Shown: in pieces, positions 8,693 to 18,954 of the stretch
Position numbering within the stretch: position 1 is the first letter of the stretch
How the letters are laid out: each line of letters begins with the position of its first letter
Assembly (NCBI GenBank): GCA_964430335.1
Contig: CAYSEN010000005.1
Location: 1 to 56,408, forward strand
Source of the DNA: SIBU01 sp964430335
GTDB lineage: Bacteria; Patescibacteriota; Minisyncoccia; Phycocordibacterales; SIBU01
Length of the DNA: 56,408 bases
Direction: 5' to 3'
Notes under the pieces: model-generated
The model's input: the letters and a program-made list of their open reading frames with translations, nothing else
Told to the model about the DNA's origin: nothing
The model's database searches: none
Translations under genes and position numbers: made by a program

Positions 8693-9773
8693 AGTAGTTC
8701 TCTAGTCGTTTTGATTTGTCGTGCTGGCGAATTTTCTCATGCGCCTTTGCCTCGATTTGTCGAATTCGTTCTCGAGTTACGCCGAACTTTTGTCCTACTT
8801 CTTCAAGTGTATGTGTTACCCCGTCATTTAGACCGTGTCTCATCTCAAGAATTCTTCGTTCTTTTTCTGAAAGGTCGTTTAGGATTTCTTTAACCTGATC
8901 AGACAGAATTCTTCGTGATGACTCTTGGTCTGGGGAAAGAATTTTATCGTCGGCAAGAAAGTCTCCGAGAGTAGATTTACCATCGTCCCCTTCGTCCCCT
9001 ACCGGGCTTTCTAGAGAAACAGTGTCTTGGTCAATCTTCTCAATATTGTAAACCTTATCAACCTCTAGGCCCATTTCTACTGCGATTTCCTCTGGTAATG
9101 GGTCGCGACCTAGGTCTTGAGAAAGTCTTCGGACTACCTGTTTGTACTTCGCAATGGTTTCAACCATGTGCACTGGAACGCGAATTGTTCTTGATTGATC
9201 GGCGAGTGCACGAGTAATTGCTTGTCTGATCCACCATGTGGCGTATGTAGAGAATTTGTAACCCTTTGTCCAGTCGAACTTGTCGACAGCCTTAAANNNN
9301 NNNNNNNNNNNNNNNNNNNNNNNNNNNNNNNNNNNNNNNNNNNNNNNNNNNNNNNNNNNNNNNNNNNNNNNNNNNNNNNNNNNNNNNNNNNNNNNNACGT
9401 TTTTCTTAGAAATTAGTTCTTCGTCATTTAAATCAAGCATTCCACCGCTTTCTAGGATGTCAATGCCACCTTCGTGAAGTTTTGAATATAATTGATCAAG
9501 GAAAAAAATATCATCTTCAACATGAGGAAATTCTTTCAAAATTTCATCGTGAGTTACGAAACCGCGCTCCTTTCCTTTCAGGAAAAGTTTTTGCGCTCTG
9601 GCATTCATGTCCTTATCCTTTTTTGAGACAGGAGTTTTTGCAACTTTTGCTTTGCCTTTAGATGCTTTCCCGGCAGAAGGAGCCTTACTTTTAGAGACTT
9701 TTTTAACCTTTTTAACTTTTGATTTAGACGACTTCTTACTTCCCGAAATTTTTTTGTTTTTTGTTTTTTTCAT
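8691..9773 (-). CDS. rpoD: RNA polymerase primary sigma factor (sigma-70)
   Basis: Directs RNA polymerase to -35/-10 promoters. It has a Lys/Ser-rich N-terminal extension (1-50) and a region 1.1-like segment (VTHDEILKEFPHVEDD). After the gap come region 2.3-2.4 (KFSTYATWWIRQAI), region 3, and region 4.2 with its helix-turn-helix (LEEVGQKFGVTRERIRQIEAKA). Regions 1.2 to 2.2 fall in the 100-N gap. In the family about 60-70 residues belong there, so the real gap is probably near 200 bases. It is downstream of dnaG, the usual macromolecular-synthesis order. The preserved region 2.4 helix fits the TGn/TATAAT promoters seen in this window. Confidence 0.96.
   Translation of the reverse strand: MKKTKNKKISGSKKSSKSKVKKVKKVSKSKAPSAGKASKGKAKVAKTPVSKKDKDMNARAQKLFLKGKERGFVTHDEILKEFPHVEDDIFFLDQLYSKLHEGGIDILESGGMLDLNDEELISKKNXXXXXXXXXXXXXXXXXXXXXXXXXXXXXXXXXXFKAVDKFDWTKGYKFSTYATWWIRQAITRALADQSRTIRVPVHMVETIAKYKQVVRRLSQDLGRDPLPEEIAVEMGLEVDKVYNIEKIDQDTVSLESPVGDEGDDGKSTLGDFLADDKILSPDQESSRRILSDQVKEILNDLSEKERRILEMRHGLNDGVTHTLEEVGQKFGVTRERIRQIEAKAHEKIRQHDKSKRLENY
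9297..9396. other. assembly gap (100 N) inside rpoD
   Basis: Run of 100 N that removes sigma regions 1.2-2.2. Comparison with the family suggests more than 100 bases are missing. Confidence 0.99.
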
Positions 9774-9849
9774 CGTCGTTTATATAAATTACCAAGGAAT
9801 ATAAATGTGCCGACACATTAACACAAATTACATCTTTTATCAATAATAA

Positions 9850-11625
9850 TTATTTATCTTTAGTTGTAAGGTTTTCCTGTCTCGCGACTTTAATTTCCTG
9901 CTTTCTTTTTGAAAGTTTACTAATAAGAGACATGCTTTCCTCGTCTGGTTTGGCTCCTTTAACGTATAGATTGTTCATGGCGTTTGAAAGTCTTTCGTCT
10001 ATCACCTCTTCTTCAAAATTTAACAAGAGTTCTTTAACGATTTTATCCAGATGATTTGATTTTTCATAGGAAAGCTCGGATTCAAATATCATTTCGGCTC
10101 TATGAACCTCAGTTTCCTTTAGTATTTTATTAAATTCTTCTTCACCTAAGATGGTTTTGAGTCCTTCCTCGATTTCTGCAGAACTCACATTGTCCTTGCT
10201 TTTCTTGTCAGAGAGCCAGTAGATTATTCCGATTATTTTTTTAGCAATGTTATTCTTTCGACTAATTTTTTTACTGACCGGGTCTTCGGTGATCTCTTGT
10301 CTACTTCCTTGATCATCAGTTTGAGCAATTTTTTTGAGCTCTGCCCAGAGTGCATCTTCCTTTATTCCAGTAGAAGCTGAAATTTTTGTAATAAAGTGAG
10401 ATTGATCGATGGCACTTTGGAGTGATTTTACGTAAGGAAGAACAATATTTTGGATTTCCTTACCTAATTTTCTTAGGTCGTATTTTCTCTCGATTAAAGT
10501 TTCTAATGAGTAGTCAATTATGTGCTTTGAGTTTTTTACAATCTCTGCCCATTCGCTTGGATTTCTTAAAATTATGTCGGCCGGATCTTCATCTGTCGGC
10601 ATTTTTGTCACCTTAACATCCATTCCAAGAGCGAGGGCTGTTTTGCCGTTTCTTCCTGAAGCCTTAAATCCTGCCTCGTCAGAATCGAATGACAAAATTA
10701 TGTTTTTTGAAAGTCTTGTGAGTAGGCCTAGGTTTGTGACAACGTCATCGGTTTTAATGTCAGTGGTCAGCGCTGTGCCTGAAACCGCTACGGTGTTTGT
10801 AAAGCCTGCCTGATGCGACATAATCAAATCCATTTGTCCTTCCACCATTATTGAGTAATCCCGCTTTCTAATGTCGAATTTAGCCTTATTAAGGCCGTAA
10901 AGAACACGAGATTTGTTAAACAAAACAGTTTCAGGGCTGTTTACATACTTACCCATTTTTCCATCATCTAATCTCGGTAGAATTCTTCCGGAAAATCCGA
11001 TCACTCTGTCCCCACTGTCAAAAATTGGGAACATGATTCTACCTCTAAACATGTCGTAGTATCCTCGATCAGCGCTTGTGGCATTTTCAGATTTTTTTAC
11101 AAGACCTGTTGCTAGCACTTGTTCGGTCGTCACTCCCTTTTTCTGTAGATGTTCGTAGAGTTCTCTCCATGCATCAGGAGCAAAACCAATTCGCCATTCC
11201 TTTATTGTATTTTCCCTTACACCTCTTTTTGTGATGTAGTCCTTTGCCTCGGCGTTATTTTTCAGGCTGATTTCAAAGAATTCGGTAGCCAGTTCTAGTG
11301 CTCGGTATAATCCGTCCTTCTCACTTTTTGCCTTTGGGTTCTCTTTTTCAATTGTTACGCCAGCTTTTTGCGCCAGCACTTTAAGAGCACCGACGAAATC
11401 GAGTCCCTCAAACTGTTCAACGAAAGAAAATATGTCGCCCTTTGCTCCGCAACCAAAACAATAGTATGAGCCACGGCTGGGTGAAATAAAAAAAGATGGA
11501 GTTTTTTCGTTGTGAAATGGACAACGAGCTTTGTAGTTACTTCCTGCTTTTTCGATTTTTACATACGCACCAACAACCTCAGCAATACCAAGTTTTTCTT
11601 TGATTTGTTCTACAGAACTACTCAT
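9850..11625 (-). CDS. dnaG: DNA primase
   Basis: Makes RNA primers for replication. It is 591 residues, normal for the family. The N-terminal CHC2 zinc finger is seen in CPFHNEKTPSFF...YYCFGCGAKGD (about residues 36-66). The TOPRIM domain has the glutamate in MVEGQMDLI (near 262) and the acidic pair in LSFDSDEAG (near 315). A helicase-interaction type C-terminus follows. It lies 76 bases upstream of rpoD on the same strand. A TGG-TATACT element six bases before the ATG supports this start. Confidence 0.97.
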   Translation of the reverse strand: MSSSVEQIKEKLGIAEVVGAYVKIEKAGSNYKARCPFHNEKTPSFFISPSRGSYYCFGCGAKGDIFSFVEQFEGLDFVGALKVLAQKAGVTIEKENPKAKSEKDGLYRALELATEFFEISLKNNAEAKDYITKRGVRENTIKEWRIGFAPDAWRELYEHLQKKGVTTEQVLATGLVKKSENATSADRGYYDMFRGRIMFPIFDSGDRVIGFSGRILPRLDDGKMGKYVNSPETVLFNKSRVLYGLNKAKFDIRKRDYSIMVEGQMDLIMSHQAGFTNTVAVSGTALTTDIKTDDVVTNLGLLTRLSKNIILSFDSDEAGFKASGRNGKTALALGMDVKVTKMPTDEDPADIILRNPSEWAEIVKNSKHIIDYSLETLIERKYDLRKLGKEIQNIVLPYVKSLQSAIDQSHFITKISASTGIKEDALWAELKKIAQTDDQGSRQEITEDPVSKKISRKNNIAKKIIGIIYWLSDKKSKDNVSSAEIEEGLKTILGEEEFNKILKETEVHRAEMIFESELSYEKSNHLDKIVKELLLNFEEEVIDERLSNAMNNLYVKGAKPDEESMSLISKLSKRKQEIKVARQENLTTKDK

Positions 11626-11631
11626 TTAAAT

Positions 11632-11640
11632 AGTATACCA
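11632..11640 (-). promoter_or_regulatory. leaderless-type extended -10 of dnaG
   Basis: TGG-TATACT on the minus strand (hexamer 11632-11637), six bases before the dnaG ATG at 11625. Confidence 0.55.
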
Positions 11641-11644
11641 GAAT

Positions 11645-11679
11645 AACCAAACCAATCTTTAAAACGATGTGGTTTGGTT
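11645..11679 (-). terminator. possible rpoBC terminator (weak)
   Basis: AACCAAACCA (11645-11654) and TGGTTTGGTT (11670-11679) can form a 10-bp stem just after the rpoC stop. The loop is 15 bases and there is no clear T run, so termination here is only likely. Confidence 0.35.
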
Positions 11680-11698
11680 TTCCAGTATGAGCAATAGA

Positions 11699-14600
11699 TT
11701 AATTTGAAGATTCAGTTACTTGTCCTTTTTCCGCAATTTTTTCTCTAATCAAGGTTTCCTTTGCACCGCCAACTAGTCCTGTTCCTGCAGGAATTAGTCT
11801 ACCAATGATGACGTTTTCCATAAGGCCTAATAGCTTGTCGTCATTTCCTCTGATTGCTGAGTTAATGAGAACTCTGGTTGTGTGTTGGAATGAAGCAGCT
11901 GACAGGAAGCTCTTTCTTGATAGCGAAACTTCTGAGATACCCATAACTACTGGTTCAACTTTTGCCTCCTCAAGACCGGCTTCTTTAGCCTTTGTGTTTT
12001 CGAGGTGTAGTTGGAACAAGTCTGTAATTTCACCAGTCGAGAATGCGGTATTGCCACCTTCTACAACTTTTCTTCGGCTAAACATTTGTCGAACGATTAC
12101 TTCAATGTGCTTTCGAGACACAGTTTCTCCTTGAAGTTCGTAAGGTTTTGTAACCTCGGTAATGATGTATTCCTGTGTTTTTTCATGACCAGCGTATTTG
12201 AATAGTTCATCGATATCAACAGAACCATCTGTTATGACATCACCTTTCTTTACTCGATCACCAACCTTTACAAATGGCATACGTGAGTATCCAAGGGTGT
12301 ATTCAACCTCAGCCTTCTTTTTGGTTTTTGACTTGTCAGCAACGTCAGGAATAACAGTAATTACTTTCTCCTTACCTAGGTCTTTGATTTCAGAAATGAC
12401 ACCGTCAACGTGAGAAATAATGGCAGGATTTTTTGGAGATCGTTTTTCGAACAATTCTTCAACTCTAGGCAAACCTTGAGTGATGTCTCCACCAACTGAT
12501 GCTGTACCTCCGGCGTGGAAAGTTCTCATAGTAAGCTGTGTTCCTGGTTCACCGATAGCTTGTGCTGCAACGGTACCAACAGCTTCACCGATTCCTACCA
12601 ATTCGTATTTACCCAAATCAACTCCGTAGCATCTTGCGCAGATACCATGAACTGATTTACATGTAAGTGGTGATCTCACCTTTACTTCAGTTACACCAGC
12701 GTCCTGAATTTTCATTGCTTCGATTTTGGTAATGATTGCACCCTTCTTTAGTACAACATTTCCATCCTTATCTGTGACATCAGTTGCAGCGATTCTACCC
12801 TTGATGTGTTTTGCAAGCGCTGTGTCAGCACCAAGCGAACCTCCTCGTTTGATTGTGATTGAGTCTTTGGTTCCACAATCATCTTCTGTAACGATAGTAT
12901 CCTGAGCGGCAACGAACAATTTTCTTGTAAGGTAACCGGCTTTTGCGGTGTTAAGAGCGGTGTCTGTAAGACCTTTTCGAGAACCGTGGGTGGTAATAAA
13001 GTATTCGATTGGTGTCAAACCCTCCTTCATTGATGAAAGAATTGGGAATTCGATAGTTTCTCCGGCTGTATTTTGGATCAAACCTTTCATACCTGCCATT
13101 TGAGTAATTTGTGAGAAGCTACCTCGAGCACCTGAGTAAACCATGTCGTGAACAGAACCGTTTACTGGAAGAGTTTGAGGAATTAATTTTTCTACTTCGT
13201 TCTTAGCACCGTGCCAAATTTCAATATTCTTTCGAAGTTTTTCGTCCTGTGAAAGAAGACCGTCATTGTACTGACTTAGAACCTCCTCAGACTTTTTCTT
13301 AGCTGCATCGATCACCTCATATTTCTTTTCTGGAATTTTAACATCGTCGATTCCCCATGTTACGCCAGAATATGTAGCGTATTGGAATCCGAAGGCCTTT
13401 ATCTTGTCCATGATAGGAGGAATGTTCTTGATTCCGTATTTGTTGATCAAATCATCAACAAGTGAAGACATTTTCTTTCTTTCGATTTCCTGATTGATGT
13501 ATGGGTAATCTGAAGGCAAAACACTGTTGAATAGCAGTCTTCCTACTGATGTTTCGAAAAGTGTACCAGCGAACTCTTTGTATTTTAGGTTCTCTGTTCC
13601 CATAACCTTAATCTTGGCGCGGAATTCAACTGCACCGAAGTTAAAGGCTGTGATAGCTGCGTTTGGGCTTGAGAATGCTTTTCCTTCTCCCATAGCACCC
13701 GGAACGATTTTGGTCATCCAGTAACAACCCAAAACGATATCAAGCATTTTTGCTGAAACGATAGGATCTCCGTTTCCTGGCTTTAGAATGTTTTTGTCTG
13801 AAGCCATGATTTCCTTGGCCTCTAGTTGTGCTTCTACACCAAGAGGAAGGTGAACAGCCATTTGGTCTCCGTCGAAGTCGGCGTTGAATGCTGTACAAAC
13901 AAGAGGGTGAACGTGAATAGCATTACCTTCAATAAGAACTGGTCGGAAAGCTTGAATACCTAGTCTGTGCAAAGTAGGAGCACGGTTTAGCAAAACATAT
14001 TTGTCTTTTGTAATTTCTTCAAGAATTGCCCAAACTTCTGGAATATCTTCATCAATCAATCTTCCCGCACCTCGAATGTTGTATGCGAGTTCTCTCTTTA
14101 GCAATTCACCAATTACAAATGGTCGGAAAAGTTCTAGAGCCATGTGTTTTGGTAGACCACACTGGTCAAGTTTAAGCTCTGGACCAACGACGATTACAGA
14201 TCGAGCAGAATAATCAACTCGTTTACCCAAGAGGTTCTGTCTGAACAAACCTCTTTTACCTTTTAGGTTATCAGAAAGAGATTTGAGTGGTCGTCTTTGT
14301 GACTGATTTAGTGCTCCTGATGGAGTGTTTCCGTGTCGGATTGAGTTGTCGATCAAAGAGTCGACTGCTTCTTGAAGAATTCTTTTTTCGTTTCTCAAGA
14401 TAACATCCGGTGCATTGATTTCCTTTAGTTTCTTCAATCGGTTATTACGATTGATTACTCTTCGGTAAAGATCGTTTACGTCTGATGTAGCGTATCGTCC
14501 TCCGTCTAATGGAACCATTGGTCGAAGCGCAGGAGGAATAACTGGAATACGTGTTAAGAACATCCATTCTGGTCGGATTTCAGAATTTATCATTGATCTG

Positions 14601-15376
14601 GTCAATGAAAGTCTCTTGTTGATTTTGTCTTTTTCAAGAGAGCTGGCGTTCTGCAATTCTTCCTCTAGTTTTGCTTCAAGTTTCTTAAGATCTAGATTTT
14701 TACAAATTTCATAAACGGCTTCAGCACCGATTGAAGCCTCAAACAAAGTACCGTACTTCATTGAGAAGTTGTGATATGCAACCTCGTCTAGCACAACACC
14801 TTCCTGAATTCCCTCAATTTCCTTCTTTGCGGCTACAGCCTTTTCTTTAATAGCGTCTTTTGACTTCTCGTCCTGCAGAGATTTAATTTTTGATTTGTAT
14901 TCAGCGTCTAGGTCACGAAGAATTTGTGCTCTCTCTTCTTCAAATACCTTAGTGACAATGTATCCAGCAAAGTAAATAACTTTTTCAAGGTCGCCAGTAG
15001 CCATTCCTAGAATAAGACCGAGTCGGCTTGGCATACTTCTTAGAAACCATATATGAGAAACTGGTGTAGCAAGATCGATGTGACCCATTCTGTCGCGTCG
15101 TACGATAGATCGTGTGATTTCAACTCCACATTTTTCACATACGATTCCCTTGTATCTGATTCCTCGATATTTTCCACAGTAACATTCGTAATCTCGATCT
15201 GGACCGAAGATTTTTTCATCGAATAGACCAGACTTTTCGCTTCTTTGAGTTCGGTAGTTAATAGTTTCAGGTTTAGTAACTTCTCCGAATGACCACTCCT
15301 TGATTCTGTCAGGAGAAGCTATTTTTAAGCTTATGCTGTCGAAGTTATTTATATTTCCAATTGTTTTTGATTTCAT
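11699..15376 (-). CDS. rpoC: DNA-directed RNA polymerase subunit beta'
   Basis: Largest catalytic subunit of RNA polymerase. It has 1225 residues, shorter than typical proteobacterial beta' and consistent with a compact lineage. The N-terminal zinc ribbon is CYCGKYRGIRYKGIVCEKCG (near 60-80). The metal-binding active-site loop NADFDGDQMAVHLPL is near residue 450. The second cysteine cluster (CKSVHGICARCYG) and the trigger-loop/bridge-helix region (MAGMKGLIQNTAGE, then GSRKGLTDTALNTAKAGYLTRKL) are intact. It follows rpoB by 37 bases in the same operon. Confidence 0.98.
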   Translation of the reverse strand: MKSKTIGNINNFDSISLKIASPDRIKEWSFGEVTKPETINYRTQRSEKSGLFDEKIFGPDRDYECYCGKYRGIRYKGIVCEKCGVEITRSIVRRDRMGHIDLATPVSHIWFLRSMPSRLGLILGMATGDLEKVIYFAGYIVTKVFEEERAQILRDLDAEYKSKIKSLQDEKSKDAIKEKAVAAKKEIEGIQEGVVLDEVAYHNFSMKYGTLFEASIGAEAVYEICKNLDLKKLEAKLEEELQNASSLEKDKINKRLSLTRSMINSEIRPEWMFLTRIPVIPPALRPMVPLDGGRYATSDVNDLYRRVINRNNRLKKLKEINAPDVILRNEKRILQEAVDSLIDNSIRHGNTPSGALNQSQRRPLKSLSDNLKGKRGLFRQNLLGKRVDYSARSVIVVGPELKLDQCGLPKHMALELFRPFVIGELLKRELAYNIRGAGRLIDEDIPEVWAILEEITKDKYVLLNRAPTLHRLGIQAFRPVLIEGNAIHVHPLVCTAFNADFDGDQMAVHLPLGVEAQLEAKEIMASDKNILKPGNGDPIVSAKMLDIVLGCYWMTKIVPGAMGEGKAFSSPNAAITAFNFGAVEFRAKIKVMGTENLKYKEFAGTLFETSVGRLLFNSVLPSDYPYINQEIERKKMSSLVDDLINKYGIKNIPPIMDKIKAFGFQYATYSGVTWGIDDVKIPEKKYEVIDAAKKKSEEVLSQYNDGLLSQDEKLRKNIEIWHGAKNEVEKLIPQTLPVNGSVHDMVYSGARGSFSQITQMAGMKGLIQNTAGETIEFPILSSMKEGLTPIEYFITTHGSRKGLTDTALNTAKAGYLTRKLFVAAQDTIVTEDDCGTKDSITIKRGGSLGADTALAKHIKGRIAATDVTDKDGNVVLKKGAIITKIEAMKIQDAGVTEVKVRSPLTCKSVHGICARCYGVDLGKYELVGIGEAVGTVAAQAIGEPGTQLTMRTFHAGGTASVGGDITQGLPRVEELFEKRSPKNPAIISHVDGVISEIKDLGKEKVITVIPDVADKSKTKKKAEVEYTLGYSRMPFVKVGDRVKKGDVITDGSVDIDELFKYAGHEKTQEYIITEVTKPYELQGETVSRKHIEVIVRQMFSRRKVVEGGNTAFSTGEITDLFQLHLENTKAKEAGLEEAKVEPVVMGISEVSLSRKSFLSAASFQHTTRVLINSAIRGNDDKLLGLMENVIIGRLIPAGTGLVGGAKETLIREKIAEKGQVTESSN

Positions 15377-15413
15377 AGTTTTTTGTTTTACAAATATACG
15401 ATTAAGGTTTTAT

Positions 15414-18400
15414 CTATTCCTTATTTTTAGAATCGTATGTTCGTCCCGATTCACTATTACCACGCGACCTTTTGTTTTCACCGCCTAGATAACCGGATCC
15501 TTGCAAATCAACATCCAATGACAAACCTCTAAGGTTGTTTAATAGAACGTTGAATGATGCAGGAGCGTTTGATTCTGAAATCTCCTCACCCTTTACGATC
15601 GAATCGAAGGCTGCTGATCGTCCCATTATGTCGTCTGATTTGATTGTCAGGATTTCACGAAGTGTGTGTGCTGCACCGTGACCAAGAAGTGCCCAGACTT
15701 CCATTTCTCCAAATCTTTGTCCTCCACCTTGAGCTTTACCTCCTAGTGGTTGTTGTGTAATTAGAGAGTAAGGACCGATTGAACGCATGTGGATCTTGTC
15801 CTCAACCATGTGGTGAAGTTTCAAAATGTACATGTATCCAATAGCGATGTCCTGATCAAAAGCTTGGCCAGTTCGTCCGTCGTATAGTTTCACTTTTCCA
15901 GATTCTGGAATTCCTGATTTAACCAATTCTTCCTTGATTTCAGTTTCGGTTGCACCTGCAAATGGAGGCACAATAGCCTGGTAACCAGAAATTTGTGCTG
16001 CAAGACCTAGGTGCAATTCAAGAATTTGTCCAAGGTTCATACGTGAAGGCACACCGAGTGGAGTCAAAATGACGTCAACTGGTCGTCCGTCTGGCATGTA
16101 TGGCATATCTTCTTCTGGAAGAATTTTTGAAATAACACCTTTGTTTCCGTGTCTTCCGGCTAGTTTGTCTCCAACTGAAACTGTTCTGAGTTCAGCAACC
16201 TCAATATGAATTCTCTTTATGATTCCAGAATCAAGCTTATCTCCCTTTTCTCTTGAGAATACTTTTACTCCGATGATTCTTCCTCGCTTACCTCCTTCCA
16301 TTCTCTTTGAAGTATCTTTGACATCTCGAGCTTTTTCACCGAAGAGTGATCTTAGGAGTCTTTCTTCCGGAGTTAGTTGTGTCTCACCTTTTGGTGTAAT
16401 TTTACCAACCAAAATATCGCCAGGTCGTACTTCCGCACCAATTCTTACAACACCATCCTCGTCTAGGTTTTTTAATTTTGCTTCACCGACGTTTGGAATG
16501 TCGTGAGTTGTAATTTCGGGACCTAGCTTGGTATCACGAACGTTTACAACGAATTCCTCGATGTGAATTGAGCTGAATTTACTGTTCTTAACTAGTCTTT
16601 CTGAAATGATGATAGCGTCTTCGTAGTTTGATCCAGACCATGACATGAAGGCAACCAACATGTTTTGTCCTAGTGCAATCTGACCATTATCAGATGAAGA
16701 TGTATCAGCAAGAAGATCTCCCTTCTTAACTTCATCACCTAGTTTTACTGAAGGTCTCTGGTGGAATGCTGTAAATCCGTTTGTTCTTGAGAAGTTTACA
16801 AGTGAGTAAACTTTTTCTTTTCCTTTTGAATTTTTGACAGTAACTTTCGAAGCGTCTACAGCAGTAACAGTTCCTTCCTCCTCGGCTAGAACAATTCTTC
16901 CGCTATCTTCTGCTGCCTTTCCTTCGATTCCGGTTGCAACAAGCGGTGCTTCTGGTACCAAACATGGAGTAGCTTGTTTCTGCATGTTAGATCCCATGAG
17001 TGCTCGGTTTGCGTCGTCGTGGTTTAGGAAAGGAATCATCGAGGTCGCAATTGAGAATGCCTGGTTTGTTGCTACGTCGATGTAATCTACTTCGTTTTTT
17101 GACACGACTCCTGGTTTGCCGTTGATTCTTACTTCAACTTCATCAATTAAAATATTTCCATCTTTGTCATAGTCGGTGGCGGCGTGTGCAATTTTAAAGT
17201 TTTCTTCAGCCAATGCATCAAGATAGTCAATTTCCTTTGTTACTTTTCCATTTACAACTTTAGCGTATGGAGTCTCAATCATTCCAAAGTCGTTTAGTGT
17301 GGCGAAAGTTGAAAGACGCAAAATAAGACCGATGTTTGGGCCTTCTGGGGTGTGAATTGGACAAAGTCTTCCGTAGTGAGAAGGATGAACGTCTCGAACC
17401 TCGAAGCCTGCTCGTTCACGAGTAAGACCTCCAGGACCTAGAGCAGAAAGAGTTCTTAGGTGCTCTAGCTCAGAAAGAATGTTTTCCTGAAGCATGAATT
17501 GTGAAAGTTGGTTTGTTGTGAAGAATTCTTTTAGTCTAGCCTGAAGTGGTTTTGGAGAAATGAATTGAACTGGCATGGTCACATCAGGATCAACTGTAGA
17601 CATTCTGTCTTGAATGTTTCTCTTGATTTGTGACATACCAACTCGAATTTTTTGTTGCATCAACTCACCCACAAATCGAACTCGTCGGCTTCCTAGGTGG
17701 TCAATATCGTCTTCGATTGCGCCAGGGGTATTGTTTAGTGTAATTATGTGAGAAACGATAGTAACAACATCATCAAGAGTGATGGTTCTTATAGCAATGG
17801 CCTTAGCATCCATGCTCTTATTAAATCTCTTGTTGAATCGGAATCGTCCTACCTTTGAAATATCGTATCTCTCTTCGCTCCAGATTGATTTTATAAATTC
17901 TCGAGCGTTATCCACTGTTCCAAGATCACCGTCTCTTAGTCTCTTGTGGAGCTCAAGGAAGGATTCATCTGCGGTTTTTGCGTGATCCTTTAGTAAAGTA
18001 GTTTCAATTACTGATTTTGCAAATTCATTTTCAGTGAATTTTGAGAAAATATCCTTATCGGTAGTAGCACCTAGGATTCTTAGAAGTGAAGAAACTGCAA
18101 ATTTTCTTTTTCGGTCGATTCGTACGTAGATTGCACCGTCTGGATCCGATTCGATTTCAATCCAAGCTCCTCTGGCAGGAATAATTTTGGCTCCGAAGTA
18201 TCTTCCTCCCTTAATGTCTTGAGCTGTAAATGAAATTCCGAATGATCTTGCGAGTTGCGGAACAATAACTCTTTCAACTCCAGAGATAATGAAAGTACCG
18301 TGGTTGGTCATCATTGGGAAATCAGCAAGGAAGATTTCCTGTTCTTTTACAGTACCTAAAACTTTGTTCTTTAGTCGAACAGTGCCTTTTAGAGGTGCTT

Positions 18401-18707
18401 CGTAGGATAGTTTATTGGCCTTAGCGTAGTATTCGTCGTACTTTGGCTCAGCAAGTTTAAAACCAGTGAAATCGAGTTCGAACTTCTTCCCAGCATAGTC
18501 TTTAATTGAAGAAAATTCTTTGAAAACTTCCTCAAGACCGTGCTTAACAAGCCATTCAAACGATTTGACCTGTGGTTCGACGAAATTTGGAGTATTGGTC
18601 AGTGGTTTTCTCCACTTGCCGAAATACTTTTTTGGTCGCTTACCTCCTGTCTCAATCGGAACCATCTGAGAAACTAAATTCTTATCCAAATCTTTTTGAG
18701 TATCCAT
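15414..18707 (-). CDS. rpoB: DNA-directed RNA polymerase subunit beta
   Basis: Second catalytic subunit. At 1097 residues it is compact. It shows the rifampicin-pocket region (TNQLSQFMLQENILSELEHLRTLSALGPGG), the HPSHYGRLCPIHTPEGPNIGL motif, GEKARDVKDTS, the AGRHGNKGVISKILPEEDMP active-site lysines, and the C-terminal GGKAQGGGQRFGEMEVWALLGHGAAHTLRE. No ribosomal L10/L12 genes lie upstream, unlike many bacteria. A cyclophilin gene is the upstream neighbour, and a strong promoter lies in the 247-base gap between them. Confidence 0.98.
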   Translation of the reverse strand: MDTQKDLDKNLVSQMVPIETGGKRPKKYFGKWRKPLTNTPNFVEPQVKSFEWLVKHGLEEVFKEFSSIKDYAGKKFELDFTGFKLAEPKYDEYYAKANKLSYEAPLKGTVRLKNKVLGTVKEQEIFLADFPMMTNHGTFIISGVERVIVPQLARSFGISFTAQDIKGGRYFGAKIIPARGAWIEIESDPDGAIYVRIDRKRKFAVSSLLRILGATTDKDIFSKFTENEFAKSVIETTLLKDHAKTADESFLELHKRLRDGDLGTVDNAREFIKSIWSEERYDISKVGRFRFNKRFNKSMDAKAIAIRTITLDDVVTIVSHIITLNNTPGAIEDDIDHLGSRRVRFVGELMQQKIRVGMSQIKRNIQDRMSTVDPDVTMPVQFISPKPLQARLKEFFTTNQLSQFMLQENILSELEHLRTLSALGPGGLTRERAGFEVRDVHPSHYGRLCPIHTPEGPNIGLILRLSTFATLNDFGMIETPYAKVVNGKVTKEIDYLDALAEENFKIAHAATDYDKDGNILIDEVEVRINGKPGVVSKNEVDYIDVATNQAFSIATSMIPFLNHDDANRALMGSNMQKQATPCLVPEAPLVATGIEGKAAEDSGRIVLAEEEGTVTAVDASKVTVKNSKGKEKVYSLVNFSRTNGFTAFHQRPSVKLGDEVKKGDLLADTSSSDNGQIALGQNMLVAFMSWSGSNYEDAIIISERLVKNSKFSSIHIEEFVVNVRDTKLGPEITTHDIPNVGEAKLKNLDEDGVVRIGAEVRPGDILVGKITPKGETQLTPEERLLRSLFGEKARDVKDTSKRMEGGKRGRIIGVKVFSREKGDKLDSGIIKRIHIEVAELRTVSVGDKLAGRHGNKGVISKILPEEDMPYMPDGRPVDVILTPLGVPSRMNLGQILELHLGLAAQISGYQAIVPPFAGATETEIKEELVKSGIPESGKVKLYDGRTGQAFDQDIAIGYMYILKLHHMVEDKIHMRSIGPYSLITQQPLGGKAQGGGQRFGEMEVWALLGHGAAHTLREILTIKSDDIMGRSAAFDSIVKGEEISESNAPASFNVLLNNLRGLSLDVDLQGSGYLGGENKRSRGNSESGRTYDSKNKE

Positions 18708-18903
18708 GTTAATAAAAAATAAGCCAATAATTTTCCTACCTTGCTAATAATTAATAAAATTTATACAAAACAAAAAGAACCTTAAGTCAAGGCCTCCCAA
18801 AATTCTTGAGGGTTTTTATTTTTTGTTTTGCAAGATAAAAGGACCAATTAACCTTGTAATCCTTCGGTTTCCCCCATAACTCAGTCTTGCGAAGATAAGC
18901 GGA

Positions 18904-18932
18904 AGTATATACGAATCGACTCTTTTAGTCAA
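18904..18932 (-). promoter_or_regulatory. strong sigma-70 promoter of rpoBC
   Basis: On the minus strand TTGACT (18927-18932), a 17-base spacer and TATACT (18904-18909). The predicted start is about 190 bases before the rpoB ATG, so the transcript has a long leader. The leader contains a TTGACT...TATAAA pair nearer rpoB, a possible second promoter. No known riboswitch was recognised in it. Confidence 0.75.
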
Positions 18933-18954
18933 TCGCTAATTTAGATCGTGTTTT

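Noticed and set aside
11805..17985. Many open frames on the plus strand opposite rpoC and rpoB
   Set aside because: They are shadows of strongly conserved genes with no recognisable product.
18708..18903. A known riboswitch or L10-type leader before rpoB
   Set aside because: No motif of a known class was seen; only short hairpins and AT-rich sequence.
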